In this document: positions 6,470-9,683 of the stretch, piece after piece
How positions within the stretch are numbered: the first letter of the stretch is position 1
Layout of the letters: every line of letters starts with the position of its first letter
NCBI GenBank assembly: GCA_945948775.1
Contig: CAMFCK010000013.1
Coordinates: 1 to 9,683 of the forward strand
Direction: 5' to 3'
Origin: an uncultured Clostridia bacterium
Lineage (GTDB): Bacteria > Bacillota > Clostridia > UBA1381
Length of the DNA: 9,683 nucleotides
Made by a program: the position numbers and the translations under genes
The notes under the pieces: generated by a model
What the model saw: only the letters and a program-made list of their open reading frames with translations
Told to the model about the DNA's origin: nothing
Database searches by the model: none

Positions 6470-9007
6470 TCAGCGGTTAAAGATGCGTTCTGCCTTTTTT
6501 GCAAGCTCAACTATTAAGAGCGGAGCCGCAGAAAGTGCCGCGCATATAAACCATTGCGAGGAAGTGAGCGCACATACTCCAAACAGCCGTGCGGTCTGCG
6601 GTATGTTCACCAGCGCCGCGGTAAGGACGGTACCTGCTAAAAAGGAAAGTACAAGGTATTTGTTTTCAAAAAGACCTTTCCCAAGGACAGAGCCTTCGGT
6701 ACGCAGATTAAAGGCATGCACCAGCTGCGAGAGCGCAAGCACGATAAACGCCATGGTACGCCCCGTAACAGGAACAGAGCCGACGTCGAAAAATACTGCG
6801 CCTATAGTATATGCAAGCAATGCCAGCGCACCTATCATTGCCCCCTCGGTCAAAATGGTGAGCCATGCTGTGCGTGAAAACAGTCCGCCCTTCGCCGCAG
6901 ACGGGTGATCCATAATATCGCGTGCTGCCGGATCAAGACCGAGCGCGACTGCCGGAAGGGAATCGGTGACGAGATTTATCCATAAAAGCTGCGGCGCAAT
7001 AAGCGGCGCTGCCCAGCCGAATAAAAGTCCGAGGAATACGCATAAAAGCTCTCCGATATTAGAGGAAAGAAGGAACAGCACCGATTTGCGTATGTTGGCA
7101 AAGATGCGTCTGCCCTCGGATACAGCCGATACTATGGTGGCAAAGTTATCGTCGGCAAGCACCATATCCGACGCCTCCTTTGCAACATCTGTACCGCATT
7201 TGCCCATGCTGCATCCGATATCAGCGGCTTTCAGCGCGGGAGCGTCGTTTACACCGTCACCGGTCATGGCGGCAATGTCGCCGCGCGCTTTGAAGGCTTT
7301 AATTATCCTGAGCTTCTGTTCGGGCGTAACGCGTGCGAAAACGCGTATCGTGGGCAGCTCATGCGTAAGCTCCTCATCGCTCATAGCTTCAAGCTCGCGC
7401 CCGCTTATAACGCGCTCTCGCCCGGTCATTATACCTACCTGTTTGGCTATTGCCGCAGCAGTTGCAGCATGATCTCCGGTAACCATAACGACTTGTATGC
7501 CGGCTCTTCTGCACTGCTGAACAGCCGGCAGCGCCTCTCGGCGCGGAGGATCGGAAATTCCTATAAAGCCGCAGAAAACAAGATTTTTTTCGATAAGCTC
7601 CGATGCGTCGGCATATGCCGTGCTAAGTACGCGCAGTCCGGCGGCAGCCATTTTTTCTGCATGCTTTAAAAGCCGTCCCCGCTCGGCGGCTGAAAGAGGC
7701 TTCTCGTCGGTGCGTGTGCGTACGGAAGTACATTTTTTAAGCACTATCTCCGCCGCACCCTTTACGCATACGCGCTTTTTTGAACCGTTGCCGACAAGCA
7801 CGCTCATCATTTTGCGTGAGGAATCAAACGGCTTTTCATCAATACGCGACCAAGCCTGTGCGCCTGCGCTTCCGGTCTTGTTGCAGTAGCTTATAATTGC
7901 TGCTTCGGTAGGACTTGTGCCGCTGTCGCAGCATAGACGGGCGATTTCTGCCATAAAGCGCTCATCCTCCGAATAAACCTCGGATACCGTCATGCGGTTT
8001 TCCGTAAGCGTACCTGTTTTGTCGGTGCAGATGACGGTTGCCGCGCCGAGGGTTTCCACGGCAGAAAGCCTTTTGACGATTGCGTTTCGCCGTGCCATGC
8101 GTTCGACGCCGATTGCAAGCATAACCGTTACGGTTGCCGGCAGTCCCTCGGGTATTGCCGCTACAGCAAGACTTACGGCGGTGATAAACATATCCAAAGG
8201 AGCCAGATGCTTTGCAACGCCTATGGCAAATATTGCCGCACAAATGGCAAGCGCGCCCAGACCGAGAGTTTTTCCAAGTGCGGCAAGCTTTTTTTGCAGG
8301 GGAGTCTGTTCCTCCTCCTCGTCCATGATAAAGCCGGCAATTTTGCCCATTTCGGTATCCATGCCTATATCGCATACCACAGCGCGTCCGCGCCCGGAGG
8401 TGACAGAGGTGGCGCTGTAGAGCATATTGCGCCGCTCTGCAAGAGGAAGCTCCTCTGTTAAGGTGCATACCTCCTTGGCTGCCGGCATGGACTCGCCGGT
8501 GAGCGCCGATTCATCTGTTTCAAGACCTATAGCTTCTATGATACGCATATCGGCGGCTATTTTATCGCCTGTTTCAATCCGGACAATATCTCCTGCTACA
8601 ATATCTTCCGCAGCAATTTTAATCCATTTACCGTCACGCAGGACTGTTGAGTGGGGGTCGGAGAGCTTTTTTAATGCGTCTATGGCTCGTTCGGCGCGTC
8701 TTTCCTGAAACACTCCTAAAAGTGAGTTTAGCAGCACTATTGCAACTATTAAAAGCGGCTCGAAAAAATCATGCTCGCCGCGCATTCCTGCTGATATGTA
8801 GGATACTGCTGCGGCCAAAAGCAGTACCACAGTCATAAAATCCGACATTTGCACCACAAGCTTTTTGAAAAAACCGGCGCGCTTTTTCACTTTGATAACG
8901 TTTGCTCCGCGCTTTTTGCGCCGCGCGGCATTGGCGCTCAGCCCGGACTCAAGATCCGTTCCGAGAGCTTTTTGTAAATCGTCAAGCTCCATTTTGCTGT
9001 AGTTCAT
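6470..9007 (-). CDS. Cation-translocating P-type ATPase, calcium-transporting (SERCA/PMCA-like)
   Basis: Membrane pump that uses ATP through an aspartyl-phosphate intermediate to move a cation, most likely Ca2+, out of the cell. The 845-residue protein has the P2-type layout. There is an N-terminal cation ATPase domain with M1-M2 (about 50-100). The actuator domain has LTGES (169-173). M4 carries IPEGLP (285-290, Ca-site glutamate E287). CTDKTGTLT holds phosphorylated Asp329. The nucleotide domain has KGAAE (416-420), and the hinge has [12 protein letters not shown] (582-593). Membrane residues fit the calcium type: N650 and E653 in M5 (SSNIGE), N678, T681 and D682 in M6 (NLVTDSLP). The M8 segment (about 751-768) lacks the acidic residue of SERCA site I, as is usual in bacterial single-site pumps. 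The start at 9007 has only a weak, distant purine stretch (AAAGGGCGG). It lies upstream of ppdK on the same strand, 151 bases away, without a clear terminator between. Mn2+ transport cannot be excluded. Confidence 0.93.
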   Translation of the reverse strand: MNYSKMELDDLQKALGTDLESGLSANAARRKKRGANVIKVKKRAGFFKKLVVQMSDFMTVVLLLAAAVSYISAGMRGEHDFFEPLLIVAIVLLNSLLGVFQERRAERAIDALKKLSDPHSTVLRDGKWIKIAAEDIVAGDIVRIETGDKIAADMRIIEAIGLETDESALTGESMPAAKEVCTLTEELPLAERRNMLYSATSVTSGRGRAVVCDIGMDTEMGKIAGFIMDEEEEQTPLQKKLAALGKTLGLGALAICAAIFAIGVAKHLAPLDMFITAVSLAVAAIPEGLPATVTVMLAIGVERMARRNAIVKRLSAVETLGAATVICTDKTGTLTENRMTVSEVYSEDERFMAEIARLCCDSGTSPTEAAIISYCNKTGSAGAQAWSRIDEKPFDSSRKMMSVLVGNGSKKRVCVKGAAEIVLKKCTSVRTRTDEKPLSAAERGRLLKHAEKMAAAGLRVLSTAYADASELIEKNLVFCGFIGISDPPRREALPAVQQCRRAGIQVVMVTGDHAATAAAIAKQVGIMTGRERVISGRELEAMSDEELTHELPTIRVFARVTPEQKLRIIKAFKARGDIAAMTGDGVNDAPALKAADIGCSMGKCGTDVAKEASDMVLADDNFATIVSAVSEGRRIFANIRKSVLFLLSSNIGELLCVFLGLLFGWAAPLIAPQLLWINLVTDSLPAVALGLDPAARDIMDHPSAAKGGLFSRTAWLTILTEGAMIGALALLAYTIGAVFFDVGSVPVTGRTMAFIVLALSQLVHAFNLRTEGSVLGKGLFENKYLVLSFLAGTVLTAALVNIPQTARLFGVCALTSSQWFICAALSAAPLLIVELAKKAERIFNR

Positions 9008-9142
9008 AAATATTTTTCCGCCCTTTCTGTATGCATTTTCTTCATGTTATAAGATTATTTTACTTCTGAGCCGTATATGCGGATTTTTTGTGTTAAATCT
9101 GACCGCCGAAAATAAAAACGGGACAAAATTACATTACTGCTA

Positions 9143-9171
9143 TTGCAAAATCAGGCATAAGATGCTATAAT
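9143..9171 (+). promoter_or_regulatory. Near-consensus promoter of the RAYT-like gene
   Basis: TTGCAA (9143-9148) and TATAAT (9166-9171) are 17 bases apart. TG at 9163-9164 gives the extended -10 form TGCTATAAT. The start codon of the divergent transposase-like gene is 43 bases further on. This is stronger than the usual promoter of a transposase gene. Confidence 0.75.
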
Positions 9172-9214
9172 AACCATAAAGGGACAGAAAAACCTATTAA
9201 AAGGGGATGCTGAT

Positions 9215-9683
9215 ATGGCAAGAGAGGGACGCAGGAAAAGTGCAACAGGAGTTTATCATGTGCTGCTGCGCGGTGTGGACAAGCTTTTTTTACATGAGCA
9301 GGACTATGAGTGGTTCCGTGAAAGAATGACGGTTCATTTCGGCGGAAACGGTGCGCGGCTTCTGGCTTTTTTGCTGCTGCCTAACAGGGTGCATCTTCTG
9401 ATAGACGAGGGAGCGGAAGGACTTTCGCTCGCTGTAAAGCCTCTTTGCACAAGCTATGCCAGATATTTTAACCGTACATATAAGGAAAAAGGCAGGCTGT
9501 TTTATGACCGTTTCAGGAGCGTGCCATGTGAAACCGAGGAGGAAATTGCCGACACAGCAGCGTTTTTGCATGCGTTGGGGAAGCGTTTTGCGCGGGAGGA
9601 AAACTCAAGCATTAGCGAATACGAGGGCACAGCGGTGATTTGTGATACGGGAAGGATGCTGCAGCTTTGCGGCTTTACCGGCA
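9215..9683 (+). CDS. REP-associated tyrosine transposase (RAYT)/IS200-like Y1 transposase homologue, altered HUH motif (3' end outside window)
   Basis: The ATG at 9215 follows AAGGGG (9201-9206) with an 8-base spacer, and the frame is open to the window's end (156 codons). The sequence has the RAYT/Y1_Tnp layout: an N-terminal (R)K-S-x-T-G-V-Y-H-V-L-L-R-G start, the DYEWF segment, the LPNRVHLLID strand, then SYARYFNRTYKEKGRLFYDRFRS. It ends with the C-terminal SEYEG...ICDTG pattern. Functional relatives cleave single-stranded DNA with an HUH metal site and one tyrosine; the HUH is normally NHVH. Here the codon is AGG, giving N-R-V-H, so one of the two metal-binding histidines is missing. The usual YIHQNPVKAG stretch is replaced by FLHALGKRFA. 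Tyrosines that could be the nucleophile are retained. It is likely a diverged, possibly domesticated copy that no longer transposes, or one that works differently. No terminal hairpins or REP arrays flank it here. Confidence 0.8.
   Translation, partial: MAREGRRKSATGVYHVLLRGVDKLFLHEQDYEWFRERMTVHFGGNGARLLAFLLLPNRVHLLIDEGAEGLSLAVKPLCTSYARYFNRTYKEKGRLFYDRFRSVPCETEEEIADTAAFLHALGKRFAREENSSISEYEGTAVICDTGRMLQLCGFTG

Noticed and set aside
7962..8468. 168-codon minus-strand frame inside the calcium ATPase gene
   Set aside because: It is in a shifted frame on the same strand as a fully intact ATPase gene; the Cys/Arg/His-rich product is typical of a shadow frame.
9080..9100. CCGTATATGCGG followed by T6 as a plus-strand terminator
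   Set aside because: The stem is only 4 bp with a G-U pair and there is no plus-strand gene before it to terminate.
9008..9130. yybP-ykoY manganese riboswitch upstream of the P-type ATPase
   Set aside because: Checked because this riboswitch often precedes such pumps; the conserved GGGGAGUA-like core is not present in the minus-strand leader.
1..9683. CRISPR array, tRNA or rRNA genes, complete insertion sequence
   Set aside because: No regularly spaced direct repeats, no cloverleaf-like sequence and no transposase flanked by inverted repeats were seen on reading.

Overview
The window looks like a chromosomal contig from an anaerobic, low-to-moderate GC Firmicute of the class Clostridia, probably a gut Oscillospiraceae/Ruminococcaceae-type bacterium. 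This rests on strong AGGAGG-type ribosome binding sites, sigma-A-like promoters, a Clostridium-type pyruvate phosphate dikinase, a Clostridia-type ABC exporter half and two very small Clostridia-like ORFs. Taxonomy is an inference; no rRNA or tRNA gene was seen.

Left part (1-2731): the 3' part of an ABC exporter gene enters from the left edge and ends normally at 1084. It is followed directly by three broken genes packed together: a right-handed beta-helix protein without its N-terminus (+), the catalytic half of a tyrosine integrase (-) ending in a hairpin terminator, and the last ~100 residues of a GH5-like glycoside hydrolase (+). This looks like a scar where a mobile element integrated and was then mostly deleted, or possibly an assembly chimera.

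Middle (2732-3687): two small minus-strand genes, of 62 and 60 codons, each with a good Shine-Dalgarno and separated by an intrinsic terminator. Then comes a 432-base gene-free stretch holding the promoter of the upstream small gene, a cluster of hairpins that may be a small structured RNA, and a long A/T-flanked terminator hairpin.

Right part (3688-9683): two large minus-strand genes of primary metabolism and ion transport, pyruvate phosphate dikinase (ppdK) and a SERCA-like P-type calcium ATPase. They lie 151 bases apart and ppdK has its own well-formed promoter. Divergent from the ATPase, with a near-consensus extended -10 promoter, is a RAYT/IS200-like Y1 transposase homologue that runs off the right edge. 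Its HUH motif has lost the first histidine (R-V-H instead of H-V-H), which suggests a non-transposing or domesticated derivative.

Functionally, ppdK interconverts PEP and pyruvate using ATP/AMP/PPi, as is common in fermentative anaerobes. The ATPase would export Ca2+. The rest of the window is accessory or decaying DNA.
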